From Cupriavidus basilensis (GTDB lineage Bacteria > Pseudomonadota > Gammaproteobacteria > Burkholderiales > Burkholderiaceae), in assembly GCF_000876015.1 (NCBI RefSeq), contig NZ_BBQM01000026.1, forward strand, positions 1 through 59,991: DNA of 59,991 nucleotides. Direction: 5' to 3'. The stretch's first letter is position 1. Every line of letters begins with the position of its first letter. Shown here one piece after another: positions 20,054 through 29,936 of the stretch. A program made the translations under genes and the position numbers. Under the pieces are notes generated by a model. It saw only the letters and a list, made by a program, of their open reading frames with translations. It did no database searches and was not told the origin of the DNA.

Positions 20054-21079
20054 ATGCAGGCAACAGTCTGGACGCAGCCCGTCGCCACCCCGCAGGCGTG
20101 GCGCCGTGCCGACCTGATCGACAGCGAGAGCTGGCAGTGGTGGCTGAGCGGCGCGGAGCAGGACGAGATCGCCGCGGCGCTGCGCCACGCGCAGGCCGGC
20201 GGCGTGCCGATGCTGCACTGGCAGCAGCGCGACTTCCCGCTCGGCGCGCTGCGCGAGCGGCTCGCCGCCCTCGCCGCCGAGGTGCGCGACGGCATGGGCA
20301 TCGTGCTGCTGCGCGGCCTGGACATCGCCGGCTTCAGCGACGAAGAGGTCTGCATGATCTACTGGGGGATCGGCCTGTACCTGGGCGAGCCGCTCGGCCA
20401 GAACCCGAAGGGCGACCTGCTCGGCCACGTGTTCGACCAGGGCCGCGAATACGGCCGCATCGACGTGCGCGGCTACGAGACCAGCGCCTACCTGCCGTTC
20501 CACACCGACCGCGCCGACCTGCTCGGCCTGATGTGCCTGCGCCAGGGCCTGTCGGGCGGGCGCAGCAGCTACGTCAGCGCGCTGTCGATCTACAACATCA
20601 TCCTCGCCGAGCACCCGGAATACCTGGGCCTGCTCTACAACGGCTTCTACTACATCCGCCGCGAGGAGGCTCTCACCGGCAAGGGCGTGTCGGCGCTGCC
20701 GCTGCCCGTGTTCGGCCACGAGAACGGCGTGATCCGCTGCCGCTACATCCGCAACCAGATCAACGCCGGCGCCGAGAAGCGCGGCGTGCCGCTGACGCCG
20801 CTGGAGCGCGAGGCGCTCGACTTCTTCGATGCGCTGACGCAGCGCGAGGACCTGCGCGTCGACTTCACGATGGCGCCGGGCGACATCGCCTTCTGCAACA
20901 ACCTGACCATGCTGCATTCCCGCACCGGCTTCGTCAACGGACCGGAGCGGCACCAGCAGCGCCACATGCTGCGGCTGTGGCTGCGTTTCCACCAGCCGTG
21001 GCCCATCTCGAGCCTGTTCGGCGAGGACGGCAACTACGTCCTGCACGAACGCGGCGCCGTGGTCTCGACACAGACCTGA
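20054..21079 (+). CDS. TauD/TfdA-family 2-oxoglutarate- and Fe(II)-dependent dioxygenase
   Basis: This 341-residue enzyme would hydroxylate a substrate coupled to 2-oxoglutarate decarboxylation. The metal triad is intact: His150 and Asp152 in PFHTDRADLLGL, and His288 in MLHSRTGF. Arg307 in RHMLRLWLR is the likely 2-oxoglutarate salt-bridge residue. Relatives include TauD, TfdA and gamma-butyrobetaine hydroxylase, and I cannot choose among them. ATG 20054 follows CGGAGAAC at good distance. An in-frame ATG at 20015 overlaps the permease stop (ATGA) and would add 13 residues. Its place between an importer and a porin, after LLM oxygenases, suggests a second oxidation step in the same pathway. 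Confidence 0.9.
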   Translation: MQATVWTQPVATPQAWRRADLIDSESWQWWLSGAEQDEIAAALRHAQAGGVPMLHWQQRDFPLGALRERLAALAAEVRDGMGIVLLRGLDIAGFSDEEVCMIYWGIGLYLGEPLGQNPKGDLLGHVFDQGREYGRIDVRGYETSAYLPFHTDRADLLGLMCLRQGLSGGRSSYVSALSIYNIILAEHPEYLGLLYNGFYYIRREEALTGKGVSALPLPVFGHENGVIRCRYIRNQINAGAEKRGVPLTPLEREALDFFDALTQREDLRVDFTMAPGDIAFCNNLTMLHSRTGFVNGPERHQQRHMLRLWLRFHQPWPISSLFGEDGNYVLHERGAVVSTQT

Positions 21080-21475
21080 GCGCGCGGCCGTCGTCCGACG
21101 GCGCAGACCGCTTTCCCGGCGCCGCGGGCGCCCGCGCCTGACCTCGCAGGCGTTCGCGGCGGCGGGGCGGGCGGTCCCGGGCACGTACCAGAAAGCATTG
21201 CCAGCCAGCTCGTGGCGCCATCGCGCGGCCACGGCGGGGAGCGCTCGCGCCTGCGCGGCGGTTCGCCACGTGCTGTCTGCCGGCGGCGCTTTCTGTTCGT
21301 CACGGGCAATCGCCGTGTCCGTCTCCTGGCCTGCCGCCCGCGGCGGGCCGGGACGCACACGACTGGCGCCCGGTTTCGTTTGCTTCATTTGTTGTTCGCA
21401 TCACGGGCATGGCGCCGCACGGAGAGGCATGCGTGCCCGTCCTTTTCGTACCACCTTACCTTCAGGAAATGAGCC
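21080..21475. other. Gap between dioxygenase and porin genes
   Basis: This 396-base stretch has no credible gene. I see no copy of the GTGG-N4-CCAC palindrome and no good sigma-54 element. A TGGCGCCCGGTTTCG at 21364 fits poorly. A ribosome-binding site AGGAAATG lies just before the porin start. Whether the porin is read from the upstream operon or has its own promoter is unresolved. Confidence 0.4.
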
Positions 21476-22663
21476 ATGAAAAAAACGATACTGATTGCCG
21501 CCGCCACCACGCTGGGCGGCCTGTCCGGGGCGCATGCGCAGACCAGCTCGGTCACGCTCTACGGCATCGTCGATGCCGGCCTGACCTACAACTCCAACGC
21601 CAAGGGCTCCAAGCAGTACCTGCTGACCAGCGGCAACGCCTCGGGCTCGCGCTGGGGGCTGCGCGGCACCGAGGATCTCGGCGGCGGCATGCAGGCGTTC
21701 TTCCGCCTGGAAAGCGGCTTCAGCTCGATCAACGGCACCAGCGGGCAGGGCGGCACGCTGTTCGGGCGCGGCGCCTACGTCGGCCTGTCCTCCACCCGCG
21801 CGGGCGCGGTCTCGCTCGGCCGCCAGGCGACCACGCAGTACGACTTCATCAGCCCGTTCACGTCCGGCGGCACGTGGGCCGCGTCCGGCATCGGCTACGG
21901 CACCCACGTGGGCGACGTCGACGCGCTGGACAACTTCAACCGCATCAACAGCGCGATCAAGTACCTGAGCCCGACCTTCGGCGGCATGCGTTTCGGCGCG
22001 AACTACAGCTTCGGCGGCGCGCCCGGCAGCGTCTCGCAGAACCAGACCTGGTCGTTCGGCGCGGACTATGCCTCCGGGCCGTTCTCGCTGGCCGCGGCGT
22101 ACAACCAGGTCGACCGCCCCAACTTCTCGTTCTTCGGCAACAAGGCCAGCGACAGCGCGGTGAACAACAACATCACCAACGCCGCCATCTCCGGTTACGC
22201 GTCGGCTAAGACCCAGCAGATCTTCGCCGCGGCGGCGGCCTACGAGCGCGGCCCGGCCAGGCTCGCCGTGACCTACACCAACACGCGCTTTCGCAACCTG
22301 GGCGAGGTGGCGGTCGCCAACCTGAGCGCCGCGCAGAGCCGCTTCCGCGGCACGGCCGTGTTCGACATCGTCGAAGGCAACTTCACGTACCAGCTCACGC
22401 CGGCGCTGCAACTGGGCGTGGCCTACACCTACACGCACAACAGCAATGCCGACAACCTGGACAGCGCGGTGTACCACCAGGTCAATCTCGGCGCGGACTA
22501 TTTCCTGTCCAAGCGCACCGACCTGTTCGCCAACGCGTTCTACCAGCACGCCGGCGGGACCGACGCGTCGGGCGGCCGCGCGGTGGCGGCGATCACCGGC
22601 GCCACGGCGTCGACCAGCAACCACCAGCTGATCGGGCTGATCGGCATGCGCCACCGCTTCTAG
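21476..22663 (+). CDS. Gram-negative porin (Burkholderia OmpC-like family)
   Basis: This 395-residue outer-membrane trimeric porin starts with a Sec signal peptide MKKTILIAAATTLGGLSGAHAQ. The typical betaproteobacterial opening SSVTLYGIVDAGLTYNSN follows, then GSRWGLRGTEDLGGGMQAFF, alternating beta-strands, and the terminal phenylalanine (GMRHRF) needed for outer-membrane assembly. Placed after an importer and oxygenases, it probably admits their substrate across the outer membrane. That role is inferred from position only. Confidence 0.94.
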   Translation: MKKTILIAAATTLGGLSGAHAQTSSVTLYGIVDAGLTYNSNAKGSKQYLLTSGNASGSRWGLRGTEDLGGGMQAFFRLESGFSSINGTSGQGGTLFGRGAYVGLSSTRAGAVSLGRQATTQYDFISPFTSGGTWAASGIGYGTHVGDVDALDNFNRINSAIKYLSPTFGGMRFGANYSFGGAPGSVSQNQTWSFGADYASGPFSLAAAYNQVDRPNFSFFGNKASDSAVNNNITNAAISGYASAKTQQIFAAAAAYERGPARLAVTYTNTRFRNLGEVAVANLSAAQSRFRGTAVFDIVEGNFTYQLTPALQLGVAYTYTHNSNADNLDSAVYHQVNLGADYFLSKRTDLFANAFYQHAGGTDASGGRAVAAITGATASTSNHQLIGLIGMRHRF

Positions 22664-22736
22664 CACCGGCGGCGCGCGGCGGCGCGGCAGCGGCCGCCGC
22701 GCGCCCGTTACCGTGCGCCGGCGTGCCGGCGACGTC

Positions 22737-22750
22737 ATGTGGTGCACCTC
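22737..22750. promoter_or_regulatory. Palindromic operator/enhancer candidate (site 3, ATGTGGTGCACCTC)
   Basis: The first 12 bases, ATGTGGTGCACC, are identical to those at 11541-11552 upstream of the other unit. The right arm is degraded (CCTC instead of CCAC). It lies about 210 bases before the predicted sigma-54 start, in upstream-activator range. Confidence 0.55.
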
Positions 22751-22873
22751 CCATGCCTGATCGGAGTGCAGCGTGCCCTGCGACAAGGCACCGGCATCGT
22801 GCGGCGCGCGCGGTGCCGGCGCCGCGCCCGGGCACGGCTGGCGCCTCGGCGCGCGCTCTGGCGCAAGGCAATT

Positions 22874-22889
22874 GCGTGGTACACCATAT
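22874..22889. promoter_or_regulatory. Palindromic operator candidate (site 4, GCGTGG-TACA-CCATAT)
   Basis: It has the same GTGG-N4-CCA core as sites 1-3, with spacer TACA, and is centred about 75 bases before the predicted sigma-54 start. The inner bases GTGGTACACCA fit the consensus of the other three copies. Confidence 0.55.
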
Positions 22890-22930
22890 TTTTATCAGGA
22901 AGCGCGCGATACGGCTTTTCCGCCGGAAAT

Positions 22931-22946
22931 TGGCATATCAATTGCT
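22931..22946 (+). promoter_or_regulatory. Sigma-54 (-24/-12) promoter of the PotD-like/acyl-CoA operon
   Basis: TTGGCATA-TCAA-TTGCTTT matches YTGGCACG-N4-TTGCW, with GG at 22932-22933 and GC at 22944-22945, the exact spacing needed by RpoN. Only two bases (TA for CG) deviate in the -24 block. Transcription would start near 22957, giving a leader of about 107 bases before ATG 23064. Confidence 0.65.
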
Positions 22947-23063
22947 TTGATCCATCCGCCTGTCCTCATCGTTTTCATTGCGCCCGGCGCCCCCGCCGCT
23001 TGCATCGCTCGTCAGCGCTTTCCCCGCTGAAGCCACTCAACAACAACCGGACCCGCTATCTCG

Positions 23064-24143
23064 ATGTCGAACCAAACCACGGACAACCACGGCACCCCCG
23101 CCCACGGCGCCACGCGCCGCCAGGTGCTGCGCGCCGGCGCGGCCGCCACTGCCGCGCTCGCCATGCCGGCGATCGTGCGCGCCCAGCCGAAGGTGCTCTA
23201 CGTCAACTCGCAGGGCGGCTCCTGGGAAGCCGCCGCGCGCAAGAACCTCTTCGACCCGTTTACCAGGAAGACCGGGATCGAGATCAAGAGCGCGCCCGGC
23301 GCGTCGTTCGCCAAGCTCGCGCTGCAGGCCCGCACCGGCGTCTACGAGTTCGACATCCAGACCGTCGGCGCGCCCAACGTGGTGCAGGCGATGAAGCAGA
23401 ACCTGCTCGAGCCGATCAACTACGGCATCTTCGGGCGCGACACGGTGCCCGCCGGGCAGATCCTCGAGCACGGCGTCGGCAACCACGCCTACTCCACCAA
23501 CATCTGCTTCAACACCACCCGCTACGCGCCCGGCTCGATCAAGACCTGGCAGGATTTCTGGAACGTCGGCAAGTTTCCCGGCCCGCGCTCGCTGGGCCGC
23601 GAGCTGTCGCAGACCATCGTGTTCGCGCTGCTGGCCGACGGCGTGCCACGCGACAAGCTCTACCCGATCGACCTCGACCGCGCCTTCCGCAGCCTCGACA
23701 AGATCAAGCAGAGCACGCGCGTGTGGTGGACCACCGGCCCGCAGATCCGCGAGCTGCTCGGCGACGGCGAGGTGAACATGGCCTCGGTCTGGCATGCCCA
23801 CGGCGTGGCCCTGCGCAAGACCGGCGCGCCGGTGGAGATCGTGTGGAACGAGTTCACCATGGACCGCACCTACTGGATCGTGTCGCGCGGCACGCCGCGC
23901 GCCGAGTTCGCCTGGGAGTTCCTCAAGTTCGCGCTCGAGCCGAAGAACAACGCGGGCTTCTGCGTCGACGGCGCCTACGGCCCGCTCAACCCGGCCGCCT
24001 TCAAGTACGTCACGCCCGAGCAGGCCAGGAACATGCCGACCAATCCCGCCTACGCCAGCGGCGCGATCGAGTTCGACGCGCGCGGCATGGGCGACCTCAT
24101 GACGCAGGCCGAGCGGCGCTTCCAGCGCTGGCTCCAGCAATAA
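23064..24143 (+). CDS. Tat-exported PotD-like ABC transporter substrate-binding protein
   Basis: This 359-residue periplasmic receptor is of the spermidine/putrescine/Fe(III) (SBP_bac_6/8) type. It carries a twin-arginine signal (ATRRQVLRAG, Arg18-Arg19) with cleavage expected near Ala40 (IVRA-Q). The mature protein has KVLYVNSQGGSWEAAARKNLFDPF and STNICFNTTRYAPGSIKTWQDFW, family hallmarks. A Tat signal implies export after folding, or family habit. It starts the second transcription unit, with its permeases and ATPase following. The solute is unknown; amine or carboxylated small molecules are usual for the family. Confidence 0.92.
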   Translation: MSNQTTDNHGTPAHGATRRQVLRAGAAATAALAMPAIVRAQPKVLYVNSQGGSWEAAARKNLFDPFTRKTGIEIKSAPGASFAKLALQARTGVYEFDIQTVGAPNVVQAMKQNLLEPINYGIFGRDTVPAGQILEHGVGNHAYSTNICFNTTRYAPGSIKTWQDFWNVGKFPGPRSLGRELSQTIVFALLADGVPRDKLYPIDLDRAFRSLDKIKQSTRVWWTTGPQIRELLGDGEVNMASVWHAHGVALRKTGAPVEIVWNEFTMDRTYWIVSRGTPRAEFAWEFLKFALEPKNNAGFCVDGAYGPLNPAAFKYVTPEQARNMPTNPAYASGAIEFDARGMGDLMTQAERRFQRWLQQ

Positions 24144-24145
24144 CC

Positions 24146-24952
24146 ATGAGCGCCAACGCCCTCGAGCGTCCCAGCGCGGCGAATGCCATCGTCGCGCTGG
24201 GTGTCGCCATCTTCATTCTCGCGCCCCTGCTGATCGTGGTGCCGATGTCGTTCAGCTCGGCGCATTCGTTCGAGTTCCCGCCGCCGAGCTACTGGCTCGG
24301 GCACTACCGCGCCTACTTCACCGCGGACTGGCTGCGGCCCACGCTGAACAGCTTCCTGATCGCGGTGGCGTCGAGCATCGTCACGCTGCTGGTGGCCACG
24401 CCCGCGGCGTTCGCCGTGTGCCGGCGCGAGTTCGGCGCGCGGCGCGCGCTGCAGATCATCCTGCTGCTGCCGATGCTGGTGCCCAGCATCATCATGGCGA
24501 TCAGCTACTACTCGGTGTTCGGCGTGGTGGGCCTGAACCAGACCTACCTCGGGGTGATCCTCGCCCATACCTGCATCTCGATCCCGGTGGTGCTGACCGC
24601 GATGTCGGCGTCGCTGCGCAACCTGGACCGCAACCTGGAGCGCGCCGCGGCGATCTGCGGCGCGACGCAGGCGCAGACCTTCATGCTGGTGACGTTCCCG
24701 CTGCTGCGCCCGGCGTTCCTGATCGCGGCATTCTTCGCCTTCATCCATTCGTTCGACGAAGCGACGATCGCGCTGTTCATCTCCAGCCGCGAGGTCTCGA
24801 CCCTGCCCAGGCGCATGTTCTCGAGCATCAACCTGGACGCCGATCCGGTGATCGCCGTCGCGTCCACCTTCATGATCGCCATCGCACTGACCGTGATGGT
24901 GGTGCTGACGTTCCTGTCACGACGCCGCCAGGCGGCGGAGGCCAGCCGATGA
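24146..24952 (+). CDS. PotC-like ABC transporter permease
   Basis: This 268-residue permease has six helices. The N-terminal helix is at about 15-35 (VALGVAIFILAPLLIVVPMSF), followed by an FEFPPPSYWLGHYRAYF periplasmic segment typical of PotC/PotI. The EAA-type loop is NLERAAAICGATQAQTFMLVT. Its ATG is 2 bases after the binding-protein stop, and its stop overlaps the next ATG (ATGA). Confidence 0.93.
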   Translation: MSANALERPSAANAIVALGVAIFILAPLLIVVPMSFSSAHSFEFPPPSYWLGHYRAYFTADWLRPTLNSFLIAVASSIVTLLVATPAAFAVCRREFGARRALQIILLLPMLVPSIIMAISYYSVFGVVGLNQTYLGVILAHTCISIPVVLTAMSASLRNLDRNLERAAAICGATQAQTFMLVTFPLLRPAFLIAAFFAFIHSFDEATIALFISSREVSTLPRRMFSSINLDADPVIAVASTFMIAIALTVMVVLTFLSRRRQAAEASR

Positions 24953-25857
24953 CCACACCCAACGCCCAACAAGTCTCCGCCGTCGCCCCGGTGTCCGCGC
25001 GCGCGCGCAGCGGGGCCGCCGCGCGCGCGCGGCGCCTGCCGCGCGGCATCCCGACGTGGCTGCTGCTGCTGCCCGCGCTGGCCTACCTGCTCGCCACGTT
25101 CGGCGTGCCGCTGGCCAACACGTTCTGGACCAGCATCTCCGATCCGGAACTCAGCCTGGAGAACTACCGCCACATCTTCACCGACCCGATCTACCTGACG
25201 GTCTACCTGCGCACCGTGCTGGTGGCGCTGTCCGTCACCGTGCTGTGCCTGCTGCTCGGGTATCCGCTGGCGCACTACATGGCGCGCAAGGGCGGGCTGG
25301 TGGCGGCCTCGCTGCTGGCCGTCACCGGGCTGTGCTTCTGGATCAGCTTCCTGGTCAGGACCTTCGCGTGGACCGTGATCCTGGGCAACCGCGGGCCGTA
25401 CACCGAGGTGGCCAGGTGGCTGGGCTTCGACCCGCCGCCGGTGCTGCTGTTCACCACGGCGGCGTCGCTGATCGCCATGACGCACATCCTGCTGCCCTAC
25501 ATGGTGCTCACGCTCTACGTGGTGATGTCCAAGCTCGACGTCAACCTGATCCGCGCCGCGCACAGCCTGGGCGCGAGCCGGCGGCAGACGTTCTGGAGCG
25601 TGGTCGCGCCGCTGTCGCTGCCGGGCGTCGTCAGCGGCTCGCTGCTGGTGTTCATCTTCTGCATCGGCTTCTACGTCACGCCGACGCTGCTGGGCTCGCC
25701 GCACGACATGATGATCGCCAGCCTGATCTCCAACGAGGTCGAGACGCTGCTCGATTTCGGCACGGCGTCGGCGCTGTCGATGGTGCTGCTCGCCGCCATC
25801 ATGGCGATGCTGGCGCTCTACGACCGGCTGGTCGGCCTCGAGCGGATCACGGAATGA
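24949..25857 (+). CDS. PotB-like ABC transporter permease
   Basis: This 302-residue partner permease has an Ala/Arg-rich cytoplasmic head, a first helix near 38-58 (TWLLLLPALAYLLATFGVP), then FWTSISDPELSLENYRHIF, and the EAA loop NLIRAAHSLGASRRQTFWSVV. It overlaps both neighbours by four bases (ATGA at each junction), so the string is tightly coupled. Confidence 0.93.
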   Translation: MTTPNAQQVSAVAPVSARARSGAAARARRLPRGIPTWLLLLPALAYLLATFGVPLANTFWTSISDPELSLENYRHIFTDPIYLTVYLRTVLVALSVTVLCLLLGYPLAHYMARKGGLVAASLLAVTGLCFWISFLVRTFAWTVILGNRGPYTEVARWLGFDPPPVLLFTTAASLIAMTHILLPYMVLTLYVVMSKLDVNLIRAAHSLGASRRQTFWSVVAPLSLPGVVSGSLLVFIFCIGFYVTPTLLGSPHDMMIASLISNEVETLLDFGTASALSMVLLAAIMAMLALYDRLVGLERITE

Positions 25858-28019
25858 GGCGCACGGTGGATCATTCGGCAGACAGGGCGCAGCCCGACCT
25901 GACCCCGCTGCTGGCGCCGCGCAGCATCGCCATCGTCGGCGCGTCCGACCGGCCCGGCCCGTCGCAGCGGATCTTCGCCTCGCTGCGGGCGCTCGGCTTC
26001 GCCGGCGAGATCCACGCCGTCAACCCGGGCCGCAGCGAGGCCCTGGGCCGCGACTGCGCGCCCTCGCTGGCGGCGCTGGCCGCGCGCGGCAAGGTGCCCG
26101 ACGTGGCGGTGCTGTGCGTCGCGCCCGAACGCGTGGCGGCGGCCGTGCTCGACGCCGCCGGGGCCGGCGTGAGGGGCGTGGTGTCCTACGCCAGCGGCGT
26201 CGGCCGCACCGCGCACGACGGGCGCGCTTCGCTCGACGTCATCGTGGAGGCCTGCGCGCGCGCCGGCATCGCGTTCTGCGGCCCGGACTGCATGGGCATA
26301 CTCAACCCGGCCACGCGCTCGACCCTGTACCTGGGCGAGCTGCTCGACGCGGCGGCGGTCGGCGGCGACGTCGGCCTCATCACGCAGAGCGGGTCGATGG
26401 CGATCGGCCTGCTGACCGACGTGCGCCGCTTCGGCTACAGCCACGTCATCTCCACCGGCGCCGAGGCGGTGCTCACCGCCGCCGACTATCTCGCCGCGCT
26501 GGCCGACGATCCGGCCACGCGGGTCATCGCGCTGTTCCTCGAGGCCGTGCGCGACATGGACCGCTTCCTGGCGGCGCTCGATCATGCCCGCGCGCGCGGC
26601 AAGCCGGTGGTGGTGCTCAAGGTCGGCAAGACCGCGCAGAGCCGCGCCGCGGCGCTGGGGCACACCGGCGGCATCGCCGGCGACGCGCGCGTGTTCTCGG
26701 CACTGCTGGCCCGCCACGGCTGCATCGAGGCGGCCACGCTCGAGGAGCTGACCGAGACCATCGTCTGCCTGCGCGCGGCCAGGCTGCCGGCCGCGCCGGG
26801 CATCGGCATCGTCAGCCCGTCGGGCGGGCACGTGGAGTACGCGCTCGACATCGCCGCGCGCGCTGGCGTCGCGCTGCCGCCGATGCCGCCGGCGAGCCTC
26901 GCGCCACTGGCAGAGGTCATCGGGCCGGTGTCCGGGCCGGGCAATCCGGTCGATGCGTGGGGCAACGGCGATTTCGAAACCAACCTGCGCGCCGGGCTGG
27001 CGGCGTTCGCGGCGTCGCCCGACCACGGCGCCGTGGCGCTGGTCACGGACACCCTGGACGGCCAGCCGACGCGCCCGACCCGCTACGTCGACGCGCTGCT
27101 CGACGTCGCCGCGACCGCCGACAAGCCGTTCTACCTGCTCAGCTCGCGCGCCGGCCTGTTCCGGCGCGAATATGCCGAGCGGCTCGCCGCGCACGGCGCG
27201 GCGCAATTGAGCGGCATCGAGCCCGCGCTGCGCGCGATCGGCCACGCGGCCGCGTGGCGCGCGGCGGTGGCGCGCCCGGCGCGCGCGCCGGCGGCCGTGC
27301 CCGGCATGTCCGGTGTGCCCGACGTGTTCGGCCAGTTGCCGCGCGGCGAAGGCTGGCTCAACGAAGCGCGCGCCAAGGCGTTCCTGCGCGCGTGCGGCCT
27401 GCCCACGCCGCGCGGCGCGCTGGCGGGCGCCGGCGACGCGCCGGCCGCCATCGCCGGCGAGATCGGCTTTCCGGTCGCGCTCAAGGTCATCGACGACCGC
27501 ATCCCGCACCGCACGCCCTACGGCCTGCTGCAGCTCGACCTCGCCGATGCCGGCGCGGTTGAGCGCGCCGCCGCGCTGATGCGCGACCGGCTGGCGCGGC
27601 ACTTCCCGCAATGCGTCGACGCGCCGCTGCTGGTCGAAGGCATGACCGCAGCCGGCATCGACCTGTTCGTGGCGGCTAGCACCGATCCCGAATGCGGCCC
27701 GATGCTGGTGATCGGCCTGGGCGGCTTCCTGCTGGAGGTGGTGCGCGACGTCGTCGCCGTGCCGCTGCCGCCGCGCGCAGGCGAGGTGGCAGCGCGGCTG
27801 GCCGACAGCGCCATCGGCCGCTTCCTGGCGAGCCGTTCCGGCGACCTGTTCGGCGGCGTCGCCGCGCTCGCGCGCCTGGCCGAGACCATCGGCGATCTCT
27901 ACGTGGCGGCGGCCGGGCGGCTGTCGCTGATCGAACTCAACCCCGTGCGGCTGGTGGCCGGGGCCGACCAACCCGTGATTCTCGACGCGCTGATCGCAAC
28001 CGGCGCGCCCCGCTCATGA
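25854..28019 (+). CDS. ADP-forming acyl-CoA synthetase (acetate-CoA ligase family)
   Basis: This 721-residue single-chain NDP-forming acyl-CoA synthetase couples CoA thioester formation to ATP. The N-terminal CoA-binding Rossmann domain reads RSIAIVGASDRPGPSQRIF and IHAVNPGR. A succinyl-CoA-ligase-like flavodoxin domain follows, with the phospho-acceptor motif LGHTGG (His near residue 270). The C-terminal ATP-grasp domain starts near 490 (LNEARAKAFLRACGLPTPRG, GFPVALKVID) and contains GLGGFLLEVVRDV. It sits inside a transporter operon with ATGA overlaps on both sides. It probably activates the imported or oxidised carboxylate as a CoA ester. The substrate is unknown. Confidence 0.9.
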   Translation: MRRTVDHSADRAQPDLTPLLAPRSIAIVGASDRPGPSQRIFASLRALGFAGEIHAVNPGRSEALGRDCAPSLAALAARGKVPDVAVLCVAPERVAAAVLDAAGAGVRGVVSYASGVGRTAHDGRASLDVIVEACARAGIAFCGPDCMGILNPATRSTLYLGELLDAAAVGGDVGLITQSGSMAIGLLTDVRRFGYSHVISTGAEAVLTAADYLAALADDPATRVIALFLEAVRDMDRFLAALDHARARGKPVVVLKVGKTAQSRAAALGHTGGIAGDARVFSALLARHGCIEAATLEELTETIVCLRAARLPAAPGIGIVSPSGGHVEYALDIAARAGVALPPMPPASLAPLAEVIGPVSGPGNPVDAWGNGDFETNLRAGLAAFAASPDHGAVALVTDTLDGQPTRPTRYVDALLDVAATADKPFYLLSSRAGLFRREYAERLAAHGAAQLSGIEPALRAIGHAAAWRAAVARPARAPAAVPGMSGVPDVFGQLPRGEGWLNEARAKAFLRACGLPTPRGALAGAGDAPAAIAGEIGFPVALKVIDDRIPHRTPYGLLQLDLADAGAVERAAALMRDRLARHFPQCVDAPLLVEGMTAAGIDLFVAASTDPECGPMLVIGLGGFLLEVVRDVVAVPLPPRAGEVAARLADSAIGRFLASRSGDLFGGVAALARLAETIGDLYVAAAGRLSLIELNPVRLVAGADQPVILDALIATGAPRS

Positions 28020-28807
28020 CCGATACCCTCCTTGCCGAAACGCGGGGGCCGCTGCTCGTCCTCACGCTCAACAAGCCCCACAAGCTCAACGCGCTCGACG
28101 CGGGCATGCTGGCCGAGATGGCGGCGCGGATCCGCGCCGCGGACCTGGACCGGTCCGTCGCGGCCATCGTCATCCGCGGCACCGGGCGCGCGTTTTCCAC
28201 CGGCTTCGACATGACCGCGGGCGGCGCCGCGGGCGAGGCCGGCGCGCGGCTGCGCGCCAACCTGGAGAGCTTCCTGGCCGTGTGGCACGCGCGCAAGCCG
28301 GTGGTGGCGGCGGTGGACGGCTACGCGCTGGGCGCCGGCTGCATCCTCGCCAACCTGTGCGACTTCATCTTCGCGTCGGAGCGCTCGGTCTTCGGCGAGC
28401 CGGAGATCCGCTACTGGAACCCGGCGTCCGTCACCATCCTGCCGTGGGTGATCGGCATCCGCCGCGCCAAGCAGCTGCTGTTCTACGGCAAGAACCTCGA
28501 TGCCCGCACCGCGCTGGCGTGGGGCATGGTGACGGAGGTGCTGCCCGACGAAGGGTTCGCCGAGGCCGTGCTCGACGCGGCGCGCCCGCTCGCCCATCTG
28601 CATCCGGACGGCGCCGCCGCGCTCAAGCGCTCGATCAACGGCGGCATGGAGATCGCCGGCTTCCTCGACGCGCTGCGCGCGGGCTGCGAGGAAATCATCC
28701 CGCTCTACGAGCCGGACTCGCGCGCCCGCGCGGCCTACCAGGCCGGGGTCGCGCAGCGCGGCTTCAAGGAATACATCCGCTATCGCGACGAATTATTAAG
28801 GAACTGA
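28016..28807 (+). CDS. Enoyl-CoA hydratase/isomerase (crotonase superfamily)
   Basis: This 263-residue crotonase-fold protein begins with LNKPHKLNALDAGMLAEM. Its oxyanion-hole elements are FSTGFDMT and DGYALGAGCILANLCDF, and the active-site region is FGEPEIRYW. It could hydrate, isomerise or cleave the CoA ester made by the preceding synthetase, whose stop codon overlaps its start (ATGA). The specific reaction cannot be deduced. The protein falls between typical enoyl-CoA hydratases and carnityl-CoA dehydratase-like members. Confidence 0.9.
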   Translation: MTDTLLAETRGPLLVLTLNKPHKLNALDAGMLAEMAARIRAADLDRSVAAIVIRGTGRAFSTGFDMTAGGAAGEAGARLRANLESFLAVWHARKPVVAAVDGYALGAGCILANLCDFIFASERSVFGEPEIRYWNPASVTILPWVIGIRRAKQLLFYGKNLDARTALAWGMVTEVLPDEGFAEAVLDAARPLAHLHPDGAAALKRSINGGMEIAGFLDALRAGCEEIIPLYEPDSRARAAYQAGVAQRGFKEYIRYRDELLRN

Positions 28808-28812
28808 ATCCG

Positions 28813-29886
<1,074 letters not shown>

Positions 29887-29936
29887 GACAACCGCCCGCT
29901 CGCGGGTACAACCACGAAACCACCAAGAGGATCTCC

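Larger units (their letters stand above)
22664..23063. promoter_or_regulatory. Regulatory region upstream of the PotD-like operon
   Basis: This 400-base gene-free stretch contains two GTGG-N4-CCAC-type palindromes (22737-22750 and 22874-22889) and a sigma-54-type promoter (22931-22946). Between about 22888 and 22960 the DNA is clearly more AT-rich than its surroundings. Short frames here lack protein-like composition. Confidence 0.6.

Noticed and set aside
21360..21380. Sigma-54 promoter for the porin
   Set aside because: TGGCGCCCGGTTTCG has the GG but lacks the GC at the required spacing and has no palindrome upstream.
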